Of a stretch of 64,000 nucleotides of DNA, positions 63,682 to 64,000 are shown piece after piece. The first letter of the stretch is position 1, and the number at the start of each line of letters is the position of its first letter. The stretch comes from Frigoribacterium sp. PhB160 (GTDB lineage Bacteria; Actinomycetota; Actinomycetes; Actinomycetales; Microbacteriaceae). The translations under genes were made by a program, and so were the position numbers. Location: positions 1,465,564 to 1,529,563 of the forward strand of contig NZ_RKIE01000001.1 in assembly GCF_003751785.1 (NCBI RefSeq), read 5' to 3'. A model generated the notes under the pieces. That model was not told the DNA's origin, ran no database searches, and saw only the letters and a list, made by a program, of their open reading frames with translations.

Positions 63682-64000
63682 CCACCACCCACCTGATCCG
63701 CGCCGCCGAGACCGTCGACGGCACCCGCACCGACGTGCTGGTCCGCGACGGGGTCGTCGTCGAGCTGGGCCCGGGCCTGAGCAGCGCCGGAGCCTCCGTC
63801 GTCGACGCCGACGGCCTCCTGCTGCTGCCGGGCCTCGTCGACCTGCACACCCACCTCCGCGAGCCCGGCGGCGAGGGCAGCGAGACGGTGCTGTCCGGCT
63901 CGCGCGCCGCGGCCGCCGGCGGCTACACCGCCGTCAACGCGATGGCGAACTCGTCGCCGGTGGCCGACACCGCCGGCGTCGTCGAGCAGGTGCAGGCGCT
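63678..64000 (+). CDS. pyrC: Dihydroorotase, N-terminal part (cut by window edge)
   Basis: About 107 N-terminal residues are visible. The metal-binding motif [10 protein letters not shown] follows the short N-terminal beta region ([21 protein letters not shown] in pieces), characteristic of type I dihydroorotase, which closes carbamoyl-aspartate to dihydroorotate. The GTG at 63678 overlaps the pyrB stop by four bases. The frame is open to the end of the window. Confidence 0.94.
   Translation, partial: MTTTHLIRAAETVDGTRTDVLVRDGVVVELGPGLSSAGASVVDADGLLLLPGLVDLHTHLREPGGEGSETVLSGSRAAAAGGYTAVNAMANSSPVADTAGVVEQVQA

Overview
The window is a stretch of high-GC actinobacterial chromosome, most likely from the family Microbacteriaceae (genus not resolved). 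The base composition is very GC-rich. GTG starts are very common and one start is TTG. Genes are joined by many 4-base stop/start overlaps. Gene orders are typical of actinobacteria: DUF3000-rnd-fadA-fadB facing dxs; thrS-HIT; pdxST-yebC-ruvCAB-yajC-secDF-rel; rarA-rpsD-alaS-ruvX-mltG-aroCKB-efp-nusB-pyrRBC. There is no phage, insertion sequence or CRISPR array. The window is mostly housekeeping backbone with a few accessory transport operons, and both ends cut genes (dxs at the left, pyrC at the right).

Layout. 1-9000: the end of dxs faces a minus-strand run of beta-oxidation genes (thiolase and a hydratase/dehydrogenase), RNase D, DUF3000, a RibD-type reductase, sufE and a rhodanese. 9000-13100: zapE, an ammonium transporter preceded by a GlnR-like box, a transposase-OrfA-like protein, and a tRNA island (Gly, Cys and Val on minus; a second Val on plus). 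13100-30700: accessory and transport region. It holds a TetR/SDR convergent pair, a LacI-controlled sugar ABC operon ending in a GH3 glycosidase, a second complete ABC operon of the iron/polyamine type, coaBC, a TANGO2-like gene, and a polar amino-acid ABC operon. 30700-34500: a chimeric remnant gene, a MetE-like methyltransferase, and sufS-sufU for iron-sulfur assembly.

34500-64000: a nearly continuous plus-strand backbone covering thrS, vitamin B6 (pdxST), Holliday junction processing (ruvCAB), protein export (yajC-secDF), stringent response (rel), rarA, rpsD, alaS, ruvX, mltG, the shikimate genes aroC-aroK-aroB (aroE absent from its usual place), efp, nusB and the pyrimidine operon. The pyrimidine operon begins with a leader that closely matches a PyrR-binding RNA loop overlapping the ribosome-binding site.

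I found no clear new multi-gene system. The most noteworthy items are: a fused gene remnant (OAH-sulfhydrylase start joined to a flavin-monooxygenase end); the PyrR leader with a TTG start; the GlnR-like box before amt; a set of genes whose -10 hexamer sits exactly six bases before the start codon, suggesting leaderless mRNAs; and a small OrfA-like protein that looks domesticated.
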